From Cyprinodon diabolis (lineage: Eukaryota; Chordata; Actinopteri; Cyprinodontiformes; Cyprinodontidae): a stretch of 64,000 nt of DNA. The translations under genes were made by a program, and so were the position numbers. This document shows, in pieces, positions 14,481 through 24,790 of the stretch. The notes beneath the pieces were generated by a model. It did not search any database. It saw only the letters and a program-made list of their open reading frames with translations, and was not told the DNA's origin. Every line of letters begins with the position of its first letter. The first letter of the stretch is position 1. The DNA lies in NCBI GenBank assembly GCA_030533445.1, contig CM060073.1, positions 37,465,428 through 37,529,427 on the forward strand. Direction: 5' to 3'.

Positions 14481-14800
14481 TATCCTTCTATGGTCATGAG
14501 CATTGGATCATGACTGAAAGAATGAGATCCCGGAGACAAGCGACTGAAATGAGTCTGGGCTCTCCCTTAGAGATAGGCTGAGGAGCTCAGTCATCTGGGG
14601 AGGACTCAAGAGTAGAGCCGCTGCTCCTCCACATCGAGAGGAGCCAGTTGAGGTGGCTCAAGCATCTGATTTGGATGCCTCCTGGACGTCTCCATGGTGA
14701 GGTGTTCCAGGCACGTCCCACTGGGAGGAGGCCCAGGGGGAGACCCAGGACATGCTGGAGGGACTATGTTTCTCGGCTGGCCTGGGAGCAACATCACAAC
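14481..14800 (+). pseudogene. RTE-like LINE, reverse transcriptase C-terminal remnant
   Basis: The plus strand encodes a run around 14610-14790 with the features R-W-L-K-H-L-I-W-M-P-P-G-R-L, then R-P-T-G-R-R-P-R-G-R-P-R-T and W-R-D-Y-V-S-R-L-A-W-E. This tail is characteristic of fish non-LTR retrotransposon polymerases (RTE/Rex-type, from memory). The 5' part is truncated and the frame breaks upstream ('aagcgactgaaatgagtct'). No 3' tail was resolved. It sits inside arb2a intron 4. Confidence 0.78.
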
Positions 14801-17800
14801 GTCACTATCAAACATATCCTTTATAAAAAACATTCTATTTTGTTTTACAACCCATCTTACCCATGTCCAGCCTCAACAAAAGTCTCATGAACAACATGAT
14901 CGGTGTCAACATACTTTTATAACTCTGGTTCAATGAATTAGTCTTTATAGGCAGAGCTTCTTTGTGTTACAGGCAGCTTACACAATCGAATTCTCTAAAA
15001 CAAGTTAATGAATACACTAAATGAGTTTGCAATTTAATTTGAAAAAAGCCAATTTTGATTCAAACAAAAAATTAGTCAAATAAAAAAAGTTTAAAAGGCA
15101 AAGCTGAAACAAAAGATTGGAAAATAAAAAAATCGGAGAGAATAATTTACATTTTAAAATTCCACAACTCAATCCATATTAATTTTCACATTTTTCAAAG
15201 ACTTTATACAATTAGAATATAAAAAATAAGGTGAGATTTCCATTTATCCTGCAACAAATATCTAACACAATTGAAGGAACATTTTGTTTTCATATGGATT
15301 CATGCTCATCTCTTTTTTCTTTTTCCTCTTCCAACCATCATTCCTTTATCATCCGTCGCCCTCCTCCTATCAGTCTCTATTCAGACAAGGTTGAAGTGCG
15401 AATTGGACATCTGGTGCTATAATGTCTCTGACAATACGGGAGACACCCCAGTCACCCTTCTCCACCACCCCCCGATGAACATAAACAGACATACAATCGC
15501 AGCCTGAGCACCCAAGAAAAAAATAAGAAGCTGAGAGGATCAAGAGGAACTAAAGGGGGGGAAACAGGAGAGCGGGAGAAATGGACAAAGGTATCCTTCT
15601 CGACTTGGAAAGAAAGGAAACTGAATGAACATTAGGGGGAAACGATGATGCGGCTCTATTCAAAAAGAGGCAACATGCAAGCACAGCTTTGTGCCCATTT
15701 ATATCCTGCATCAGCTCTCAGACTGATGGAGGAGGCTAGGATGTAGACAACAGACCTGTCTGTATTTACACAAACTCTGAATGTACTCTCTCAATCTACC
15801 TGAAATAAAGACTCGGCAGACAAAGAGGGATCCAAGCTGAAATAAATCTGCATGCATCAGCTATGCAGGTGCTGAAATAAGAATGCAGGTATGCATGTGT
15901 GACTCACAGCTTTAACCTGAGACATGAAGAGCCTGACTAAGCAGCCTAATCCAATTCAGAATTTTTGTTTATTTATAATGAGCCTTACAAATCTTTTACA
16001 AACAAAATAATGAATTTACACTTTCAGTAAGAACACTAGAGCAGAGATTTGGAGATTAACATTTTTTTTTTCTTTTTCTGTGAATTATCTGGGACGTTAA
16101 AGCAACCAATAAAATAACTTAAGCTTATTTTGAACACTTTTTTTCCCAGCCAGTTAATCTCCTACAACACAACTCATATAATATTTGCTCCCATTACACA
16201 AAGTCACATCCACAGGGATTTACACCATTGTTTGATTGCATTTTTTACGTAGATACATCTATCATTCCTTAAATCGAAGGATAAATACTATTTGCATGCA
16301 TCTCGTTTGATTGTTATTTGTTTCTTGTGAACATCAGGTGGAGAAGTTCATTTAGTTTAAATGTTTGCAGGTCCCTGAAGTCCACGGCTTCGCTGATTCT
16401 ACATATTTGTTTTTCATCCTTTTGAGATGGTGGCAGATAGTGCCTAAGCATGCAAAAGAAAAGAAGAATGGTAAAAAGCTTCAGAGAGGACTGGCTCTCA
16501 AAGGAGCTACTGTATACCTGCATTAGAAATAATAAAAACATGCAGGTAATCCCACAAAAGGGTCCAACACTTTCCTTTGAACTTCAAAGAATGCAGGCAA
16601 CAATTAAAAGCAACATAGTAGAGAATGCAAACAGAAAAATATGATAACAAAGAAATAGTTTGTCTCATTATCTTAATACCCAGACTGTGGTGGAAATTTG
16701 GGAGTGAATTAGAAGGGAACTTTAGAACCTAGCAAGTCTGGGTTTACCTCATAATATTGAAGATTTAGTCTCCCAGTAACAGATTTCTTGTTTGTTTGTT
16801 TTTTTGTTTGTTTGTTTTCCCTACACACACAAAAAGTAAAAGAATTAAATCTTTGTGTCTTTATGTTGTAGCCCACAAACACATTTGATACACAATAACT
16901 ATAATTGCTGGATTTTTACTCAGTTGTGTCCTTAGGACTTTTTAGGAAAGACTGCTGATCTTCGAGGAATTTACAGCAATAGTGTTTTTAGGTCCAATCC
17001 AGGTTCTAGACAAGTTTATAAAAGGCCAAAGGGTCCCCCAGAATAAGAAAACCACTTAGAAATACTTGGGGTTAGGGTTCTGTTCTCATAAACACAGCTC
17101 CAGGAAAATTAGGTCATATTTCTCCAATTTGCCCAAAGTACATTTTGAGCAGCAGCCATTTTTCAATCATCTATGGAACTCTAAAACTATTTGGGGGCCA
17201 TCCAACTAAGACATTATAAATGAAGGGAAGAGAACGTCAGTGTCTTTGTTAGACTGGATGGACCTGATCTTATTTATTCTAGTGAGATCAAAAAGGACAC
17301 CCTCAACAACTCTTAAATGTTCTTGTCAAACACAAGTGTCTGATCATAAATAATACAAAGTTTTTTTATTTTTTTTATTTTGTCAGTTCACTGGACAACA
17401 CAGCTGTCCAGAGAAAGAGACACATTTTCAAACAGATAATGCCATTTATGAGGTCCAAGGATCATCATCTCTGCGTTTGCAGTGCCAAAGAACAGAGAAT
17501 TCTTTGAAAACCAATTCCTAACAACAGAAAGACAGATATCCAGTTTGGAAAAATTAGACCTATAATTAAAGTTACAGGCACACATAATAGTAAAACATCA
17601 TGATAACAGTGGAAACCAATTCCAAAACAATGCTATAATTGCTCCAGTGGTGCAAGATAAAAGACGAGAAGCAGGGAAACAAAAGAGGAAGCTTGTGGAA
17701 CCCCTTGTGTGACTTTACAAGGCTCACACAGAACATTATTAACCACTTTCAGCTCTGGGATATAAAAAAAGGACTTCGACCACATCAGCATCTTGTTCAA

Positions 17801-18091
17801 GATTCAGAAATAATGTTTACGCCACTTATGTAAGATAAAATGATCGACCATCTCAGAGGTACCAAGGCGCAACAGCAAGACTTCAAGTCAGTCAGAGTCA
17901 ATATTTAACAAAAAGTCAATAACCACCTTTGTCAGCGCTGTCTCAGCGTAATGATCTTTATTAAAAGTGAGATCATTTCCTGTTCACTACTGAATAAGCT
18001 AATTTAAAACCACTTTTTCAAACACATTTGCTGGAACAGTTGTGTTTAAAATAGGTCTGAATGTGACTTATTAAAAAAAAGGTTTAACCAC
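14801..18091. other. Intronic sequence without recognised gene
   Basis: Part of arb2a intron 4. A TTTG/T-rich run lies near 16790-16818. The stretch 17200-18091 continues past the hAT-type MITE at 18092-18611 and may be part of an older, unclassified repeat. No domain-bearing open frame was found. Confidence 0.45.
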
Positions 18092-18611
18092 TAGGGTTGT
18101 CAAAAGTATCGATACTCAAAAAAGTATTGATACTGAAACGTTGTATCCGGATACAATACTCATTTTCAAAAGTACCGATACAGCCATCTAAAGTGCAGAA
18201 TAGTGGAAAATGCACTTTCTGAACACTGTGTGATTGAATAATTCTGTGCATTTTTCAGTTTCAGACTTTTTCTGTAACAGGTGCAGCTGCTAAGAATTAT
18301 TTTGTTTAAATGGTTTGGCTAGTGTCATTGTTATGTCTGCAAAACATAGCCAAGGAAGGAACATTTAATTTTAATTTTGTAAGTTTTTTTTTATCAAGCT
18401 TGCTTAATATTGTGCACAGCATACAACCTCAAAATATTATTCTTATTGTTTTTTTTAATTAATTTCTTGTATTTTTTTAGTAATGAAAATATTTCTGTTG
18501 AATTTAAGAGTCTTTGTTTTTATTCTGGTGGTATCGAAAATCGTATCGAGTATCGAATATTTTACTTAGTATCGGTATCAAGTTGAAAAGTTTAGTATCG
18601 TGACAACCCTA
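18092..18611. mobile_element. hAT-type MITE, 520 bp, with 8 bp target duplication
   Basis: The element begins TAGGGTTGTCAAAAGTATCG and ends ATCGTGACAACCCTA, giving inverted termini. It is flanked by identical 8 bp copies of TTAACCAC at 18084-18091 and 18612-18619. An 8 bp target duplication is diagnostic of hAT transposition. Subterminal 'tatcgatact' motifs repeat at both ends. There is no transposase frame, so it is non-autonomous. Confidence 0.92.
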
Positions 18612-20189
18612 TTAACCACTGCTGCTTTTAAAAAGTGCAGTAAAAACTCCCAAATACAGGGCATAATTTAAAATGGATCAGATGTATGGGCCAATTGTGG
18701 TCTAAAGGTCCTTAATAACTCATTTAAAGTGGATCTAAGTAGCCGGTTGTTCAGCGTTTTAATCTAACAGTCTAAAATAGACAAAGAGGGGAGCTAATAA
18801 TAAATTACTTCTTGCCATTCTGCTCCTAGAAGGAGAAGAAGCTATTAACATGTCACCATGCGGAACCTGGGGAACTTCCAGTCTTATGTCCTTAAACTTG
18901 TTAAAAAAAAAGGAAACATGTTTGCAGTCATTTTAGAGTCGCTGACCACTGTTAAACCAAAACAAAAAAACACATAAATCGAATATGAACTCATTTCAAC
19001 TAAACGCTGCATCTTCAGAATCCAGCACATCCCAAAAAAACAAGATTAAACTGCTCAGTCAAGTTATCCACAGAAAAAGGTTACCAAAAACTGCTTTCAT
19101 TGAGAGAGATAATCTAGTACCAGTCATGTGAGGGACTTGGACTGATAGCCAACATAGATTAAATATCACTATTTCACTACCAGAAACCAATGGGCCTGAT
19201 CTTCAGAAGATTTGTAAGTCTTATTCATTGTGAAACTGCCATTGGAACATGCGATCTGCTCATTTTATTGGAGCAGAATGAAAGACGCTTTGTGTATCAC
19301 CCATATAAGGCCCAAATATTGCACACACTTAACAGAAATTCCATGTGCATTTCAGCTCCTTATTTGAAATATTAAAAGTTTAGACCTAATGAGTTTGGAA
19401 CAGAGATAAGACACAGAGTTCTTTACCAAAAACAGACAGTTCAAGGCCTAAAACAGGAGCCAAAGGATGCCCATGACGATAAATTAAAATTATAAATGAT
19501 ATTTAAAAAAATCTTAAATTTAACTTCTCAAATTAATTACTGAAGGTATATCTATATTTCAGTGCAGCTAAATATTATATATTTTTCTGCGTTGCATATG
19601 ATATTATGTATTATTATATAGTAACAATATTTTGCATAATTCAGTCATTATGTCTGAAAGTAGTATAAAGAAATGAAACTTATTTAATGATAAACCTTTT
19701 CAGTGAATGAATATCAACATCTCTTACAATTAAAAGCTTGATTTCTCTCCAGAAACAGCAAGTATCCCTTCAGTCTGACACCATCTCTTACAGATCCTTC
19801 TCCAATAAAGGAAAACCTACTCCCAGCTAACATAGTTCCTATGGTACTAATGCAAGAAAGAGAGGACACGTAGCAGTCCTCTTCTTAGCACTGGCATGAT
19901 GAAAACATTCCACTGTTAACATAAAACAAAAGAGAACTAGATATGAAAAAGAAAAACAAAACAGGTGACGGAAAACCACAACAAAATGTGCCATCTTCCT
20001 TTGCCAGGGGAATAAGATGACCATAACACGATAGTCCATTTTCCATTGCCAGTCAAATGCCTGGGGCTGTTGAAGGCCCGGGCAGCATTTCCAAACATAT
20101 CTACCCGGGGTAATTTCACTTTCCCAGAGCTTTGGTCCCTCTACAGACTCAGTACTTTCTGGGCTTGTTAGGGGTGGGGTTGTGTACAA
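18612..20189. other. Intronic sequence; contains a 50 bp dispersed repeat
   Basis: Part of arb2a intron 4 with no supported gene. Positions 19908-19957 carry a near-identical copy of 24149-24194 (described there). A 157-codon minus frame at 19839-20312 overlaps the 3' end of the Penelope-like fragment and has no recognised domain. Confidence 0.5.
19908..19957 (+). repeat. Dispersed 50 bp repeat, copy A
   Basis: From 'ccactgttaacataaaac' through 'aactagatatgaaaaag' to 'aaaacaaaacagg'. It matches copy B near 24149-24194 with one substitution and a 4 bp gap, in the same orientation. Flanks differ. Origin unknown. Confidence 0.8.
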
Positions 20190-20970
20190 GTGCTGATGAA
20201 GGTTCTCAGTCATCCAGGTCATAGTCATTCCGTAAAAATTCAAAAAATATCCACTGGACTTGGTTTTCAAGATTTGAAGACGTTTCGCCACCTGTCCAGG
20301 AAGCTTTCTCAATTCAAATGTCTGGATCCGCAGTGAGTTTGAGTCTTATATGGACAAGGCCTTGTATTGCTTGGAAACATGCAAATGGTAACCGATGAAT
20401 GGGTCGTTTAGTTCCATCGTTAGCCTGTAATATCTGAACCTGTCTATGATTCTAGGGGTCGGTCGTTAAAGGGGGGATTGCCATTAAGGGGGGGATTGTC
20501 TCCTGTAATACCTGAAACCTGTCTATGATTGTTAAGGGTCGGTCGTTAAGGAGGTATTGTTCACCAGCTGGAGCGGGTAGGTCCCTCGTTCCTCTGTGAT
20601 GGGGTGGGGGGTTTGGTGATATCTGGAAGGGATCATGTCTATGATTGAATTGTATGTTTTTGGAAGCTGGAATCTGAGTCCACCACCTCTGCTTAAAGTT
20701 GGTTTTTCTCTCTTAACATAGATGGCTTCCTTCACGCCCCTCTCAAACCACCTATTTTCTTTATCCAGAATATGGACATTCTGGTCCTCAAAAGAATGTC
20801 CTTTGTCCACAAGGTGTAGGTGTACTGCGGAGTCTTGTCCAGAGGCGGCCGCTCTTCTGTGTTGGGCCATGCGTCTGTGGAGCGGTTGTTTGGTTTCTCC
20901 AATATAAAGATCAGAGCATTCCTCGTTGCACTGAACAGCATATACAAGTGCAGTCTTTTGTTCCAACAGC
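20190..20970 (-). mobile_element. Penelope-like element fragment (GIY-YIG part), copy 1
   Basis: This 5'-truncated element contains the GIY-YIG endonuclease frame (listed separately) and a 3' region. The 3' region reads, on the minus strand, 'gaaacgtcttcaaatcttg' and then 'aagtccagtggatattttt'. The same order appears in copy 2 at 40985-41690 ('aaacatcttcaaacttgg', 'aagtccagtggattg'). The reverse transcriptase that precedes GIY-YIG in Penelope-like elements is missing. A local duplication lies at 20423-20562. Confidence 0.68.
20423..20562 (-). repeat. Local imperfect tandem duplication
   Basis: 'cctgtctatgatt' followed by 'gggtcggtcgttaa' occurs twice, at about 20440-20470 and 20517-20550, each preceded by 'cctgtaata(t/c)ctgaa'. 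'aaggggggatt' also occurs twice between them. The duplication lies between the GIY-YIG stop and the 3' region of the Penelope-like fragment. Confidence 0.7.
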
Positions 20971-20985
20971 AGCAGCAGAAACTGA
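20532..20985 (-). CDS. GIY-YIG endonuclease domain ORF of a Penelope-like element
   Basis: A 159-codon frame is open from 21011 to 20532. The element-derived part begins about codon 20. It contains V-Y-A-V-Q-C (residues 23-28, the GIY position), D-L-Y-I-G-E-T (34-40, the YIG position), an Arg pair in L-H-R-R-M-A-Q-H-R-R (44-53) and a candidate catalytic Glu in R-G-V-K-E-A-I-Y-V-K (91-100). A family-typical R-G-G-G follows. The first 19 residues are probably host intron, and no native start codon is present. No polymerase domain is linked. The frame is uninterrupted, unlike copy 2. It begins about 87-130 bp from the donor of arb2a coding exon 3. Confidence 0.65.
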
Positions 20986-21097
20986 TCAACACAAATAAAA
21001 TACAAGTACATCCCTAATGGAGATAGCTTTTCTCAAGTGTGCTTAAAAAAAACAAATAAACAATTTCAGTTTAGAAAGGAGAAATGAATACTATTAC

Positions 21098-21198
21098 CTC
21101 TCCAAGAGCCTCATAACGTTTCTGGTTCCAGCGGTGGAGATCTTCTCTGGCATTAAATACGAAAGGTTCACCTGTTTCTATGTGCCGGAGCTGGCCAT
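21098..21198 (-). CDS. arb2a: arb2a coding exon 3
   Basis: This 101 nt exon enters in phase 1, completing an Asn codon split with exon 2, and leaves in phase 0. It encodes [15 protein letters not shown] followed by [18 protein letters not shown] (residues 69-101). Human ARB2A is identical here except for a few substitutions (K for E after H-I, Y for A before R-E-D). The acceptor is tgtcatag and the donor GAGAG|gtaata. This conserved block precedes the Arb2 fold. Confidence 0.95.
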
Positions 21199-21816
21199 CT
21201 ATGACAGACAAAAAAAACAGTTAGGATAAATACATTCTGCCCAACAATAATAATAAGTGAGTTTTGACAATGCTGGGCAGCTGCTATTCATGCAATTAGA
21301 ACTTTTTCATTCCGGCCCCGTCCTGTTCAGGTCTTAGCTGGTTGATTCACATATACAGTGTACTTCAGTAGAGATGGCCGTTCACACAGAGCATTAAAAT
21401 GTATCTTGAGTGATAAACTCTCTGCTCCGGGCAAACCATTAATAGATTCAACCATTGAAGAGGACGAGGTAAAGCATTTGTTTTATTTGTAGACCTGAAG
21501 CCCTTCATTTCAAATCTCCAGGCCCCAAATAGAACAAGCATGTCCGCTACAATCTCAATTCCAACTTGAAAAATTTGTACACCAAATAACCTCAAGGTCA
21601 GAGTGAAATATGTTGATGAAGGTTGCAGATCTGAGATAGTTAGAATTTTAAAAGGTGATATTTAATTAAACCTCGACCACATGTGTTGCATTTGTTGCCA
21701 TTTTCTGTTTTTTTTTTTGTTTGGATGAAAATTAAAAATAACTGTCTTCCAAACAGCAGGTAGCACCACAATAATCAGTTTATTTCTTTTAATTTTGAAA
21801 TAGAAAGCATTCAACT

Positions 21817-22160
21817 AGGGATGCAACTAACAATTATTTTGCAAATTGATTAATCTGTTGATTATTTCTTTGATTAATAATCAAATAGCAAAAGATTCCT
21901 TCAAGAAGACTTTTTATGTAATTAAACCAGGTGAAACTAAAACTTTTCCACTTGAGGAGTTCTGAATAGAGCATATTGACGGATGAGAAAGTTGTTTTTT
22001 ATCCTAAATTTTTACAATTTTGGTATAATTGCTTCTCTAAGTGGATCACACAGTCAGCTAAAGGTATGTTTCAGTGTCTCTATACTCTAATTTAATCGAT
22101 GACTAAATTAGTTGACAATTATCTCAATAACTGATAAATCATGATGGCTCGGATTTAGTT
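21817..22160. mobile_element. MITE, AGGGCTGCAACTAACGATTA family, copy 2
   Basis: The left end AGGGATGCAACTAACAATTA and an AT-rich right end (gttgacaattatctcaat) match copy 1 at 2301-2685, as does the interior ('ccaggtgaaactaaaact', 'tagagcatattga', 'agctaaagg'). The two copies have diverged by scattered substitutions and small gaps, so this is not a recent duplication. Same orientation as copy 1. Confidence 0.7.
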
Positions 22161-24148
22161 ATCAACAATCAACAGGGGTGTAATGACTCCCTTATTTGCT
22201 ACGACCTCAAGCTTAAATTACAAATATACAGTATTTTAACAGACCTTCACAGTCCTCAGTGTCATTACACAGATTCTCAGGATTATTTCCTCATAAAACG
22301 TTCTACATAATAAAAGTTGTATTTCTTGTTGTGTAACAGCGCCCCTACAGAGAGTAGGCTATCAAGTTGAATATTGGAGCAGTGGGCAATGCTGTTTATT
22401 TAATCAACTTCTAATGTGTCAAACCAATTCTAACTTTCTTCCCTCTATGGTGCATGTTTCTACACTGTTTCTCCCTCTGTGGTTGTGCCATTTATCTCCT
22501 TCCTCCCTTTTCCGGCTATGCCAGTGCTGTTTACCAGTGGTGCTTCTTTTAACCAAGACGCACTGTGTGGATTCCCCAATTATGACGAGGGATGGGTATC
22601 GAAATCCGGTATCAAAATGGCCCCATGGCCTAGTCCGAACGTCCACTTGGACCAATAAACTTCAGCCTTATTGGTCCTCTTAAGCCGGGATTACACTCTG
22701 CCATCTTTTGACTAATTTTGAGAGGGTTTTCCACTCACACAGCCAGTTTTTGGATCGGCCCGATTTTTGTCTCAAATGTGTATCATGCCTTGTATAGTCT
22801 ACATGAGGTTATGAGGAATGATGAGCAGTTTAAGACTAGATCCCAATCAGAAATTGAAGGTCGATTTCCATGTTGTTTGTTTTGTGGAGTTATGTTTTTA
22901 ATCACCATTTTCTTTTTCTTCTCTTTTCTCTCTTTCCATCGCTATCTCTCTACCATTAATTCTTATCCCCCCTCCTTTCTCACCTCCCTTTCCCTCTCCA
23001 TGTGCGTTGCATATGATTTTATTCTCTAAACCACTTCTAATAAATGTTCCTACATAATCACCAAGCGGGACCTTATGGCAACAACCATAATGTTCTCCTT
23101 GTGAAAGCAAATCTGTTGGGCAATTATCTAGCTCTGGGACATCAATTCTCAGAGCTATATTGGCAAAACAGAACATAGGGGGAAAAAGTAGAAATCATAA
23201 CTGCGCATGTGTGAGCATAGTTGGAGTAAAGAGGAGCCACACAGCTCAAGTTAACTGGACTAAGATTACATCCAAACCAGCAGAGCAATGGATTAAAGAT
23301 AAACCAAAGTGAGCAGAGGAGTCGCAATATAAAGAAGAGATTTTAACCATGCCTGGTTTTATCCGTCTTTGCTTCCTTAATCACATACCAGGGGACAGCA
23401 CTCGGGCCGCTGAGTTTGTAAATAGTTTACAAATAGCCAATCCAAGAAGGCTTTTTCACTCAGTAAATTGTTTAAAAACAGTTTGAGTGAGTCAGCCATT
23501 TCTTTGTTTCTCTGGATTAAATAGACATTTTCTATTAAATTTTTTTTAAGTTCCTATTTACCAACTTATATTTGTATATAATAAATGCACTAAAGAGATT
23601 CACCAGGTTTGAAAATGTACACACACACTAAAACCCCGGAGGATCGGATAATCCTGAAATGTGAAGGATCCTAACCATTTGTTCAAAAGGATTGATTAGG
23701 AGTCCATCTCTTCCCCTGCCTCTGATGATACAACACATATAATATTTTATGCCTGCCTGCTTTTCTTTCCAGAACTTTATCAAACAAGACTGGAGTTATG
23801 CTATTTCCAGGGAGGGTCAGAGTAGACCCTATACATATATAGCCCTAAGACTGCTGAGATCTTAGGGCAACCATTTAGAGGTTAGGTCAACTTATCAGGA
23901 AGGTCAGCTCTGTCACAGGAGGCCTGCTGCATGAAGTGCTGGTGGTAGGAGACTGAAAAACTCCAGGAAAAATAACACAGTGCTATTTTTCCTAGAGTTC
24001 AATGACAATGTCTCCCATCGAGTGAATTAAAGTGTAACCTCTTATGGCTGATTTATACTCAGAAACCAGACCGTCTGCGTGTGTGTCTCAGTGAATGCAA
24101 ATGTGCCCCCGCCCCTGTTGCAGACTTTCTAATGCACCTCTCCAACTT

Positions 24149-24194
24149 TCCACTGTTAACATATAACAAAAGAGAACTAGATATGAAAAAGAAA
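24149..24194 (+). repeat. Dispersed 50 bp repeat, copy B
   Basis: It repeats copy A at 19908-19957: 'ccactgttaacatataac', then 'aactagatatgaaaaag', then 'aaaacagg'. The sequence around it differs from that around copy A. It is followed by 'ctgattggtcaattctac', which may belong to an unrelated dispersed repeat. Confidence 0.8.
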
Positions 24195-24449
24195 AACAGG
24201 CCTCTGATTGGTCAATTCTACATCCGCTCTACTCTATGCATATTTCCTGATTGGTACCTTAGCAGCTTGCTTTGTTTGTGCGACCGCCCTCTTTGCCGCT
24301 TTGCACAAACTTGCCTCTTGCCTTTTTTTTACTTACTCACCACCTCAGCCACATCTAGACCCACAGCTAGTTTGTGATTGTCCCTCTTGTGTTGTGGCGT
24401 GGAATAACAAAGTGCAGACCATGCTTCAAAATCCGGCATAAAACAAAAA

Positions 24450-24790
24450 TATCTGCGACAAGCTCACTGCGACACACTGCTGCAGGGAGTATAACCAGAC
24501 CTTTACAGTGAACAACTGCTGCACCCTCTGTACACAAAGCTGTGTTATCACAAATCCTTCCTTTCAGAAGCTCTTAAACTATGTAACCATCTCTTTTTCT
24601 AAAGAGACTAGATTTAGTACATTCTTTACACCTAAAATCCCCCAAATCAGTTGCAAATTTCATTCAATATGAGTATGCAGCTTTTAATATTTATACATTA
24701 TTTTATTTTGTAAACCATTCCACTATTTGCTGCTGGCACACCTGCATTTTTCCACTTTAAAACAGTTAAGGATAGTTCTATTCTATTAAC
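24450..24790 (+). pseudogene. Possible LINE 3' tail remnant
   Basis: 'tgttatcacaaatccttcct' followed by 'cagaagctcttaaactatg' parallels 'gttaacacagatccttcct' and 'cagcagctggaagactgta' in the LINE tail at 30500-31132. The end has 'ttctattctatta', similar to the pentamer tail there. Heavily decayed. Confidence 0.4.

Noticed and set aside
19839..20312. 157-codon minus-strand frame as a Penelope-like protein
   Set aside because: It begins within the 3' untranslated part of the Penelope-like fragment and runs into flanking DNA; no family motif.
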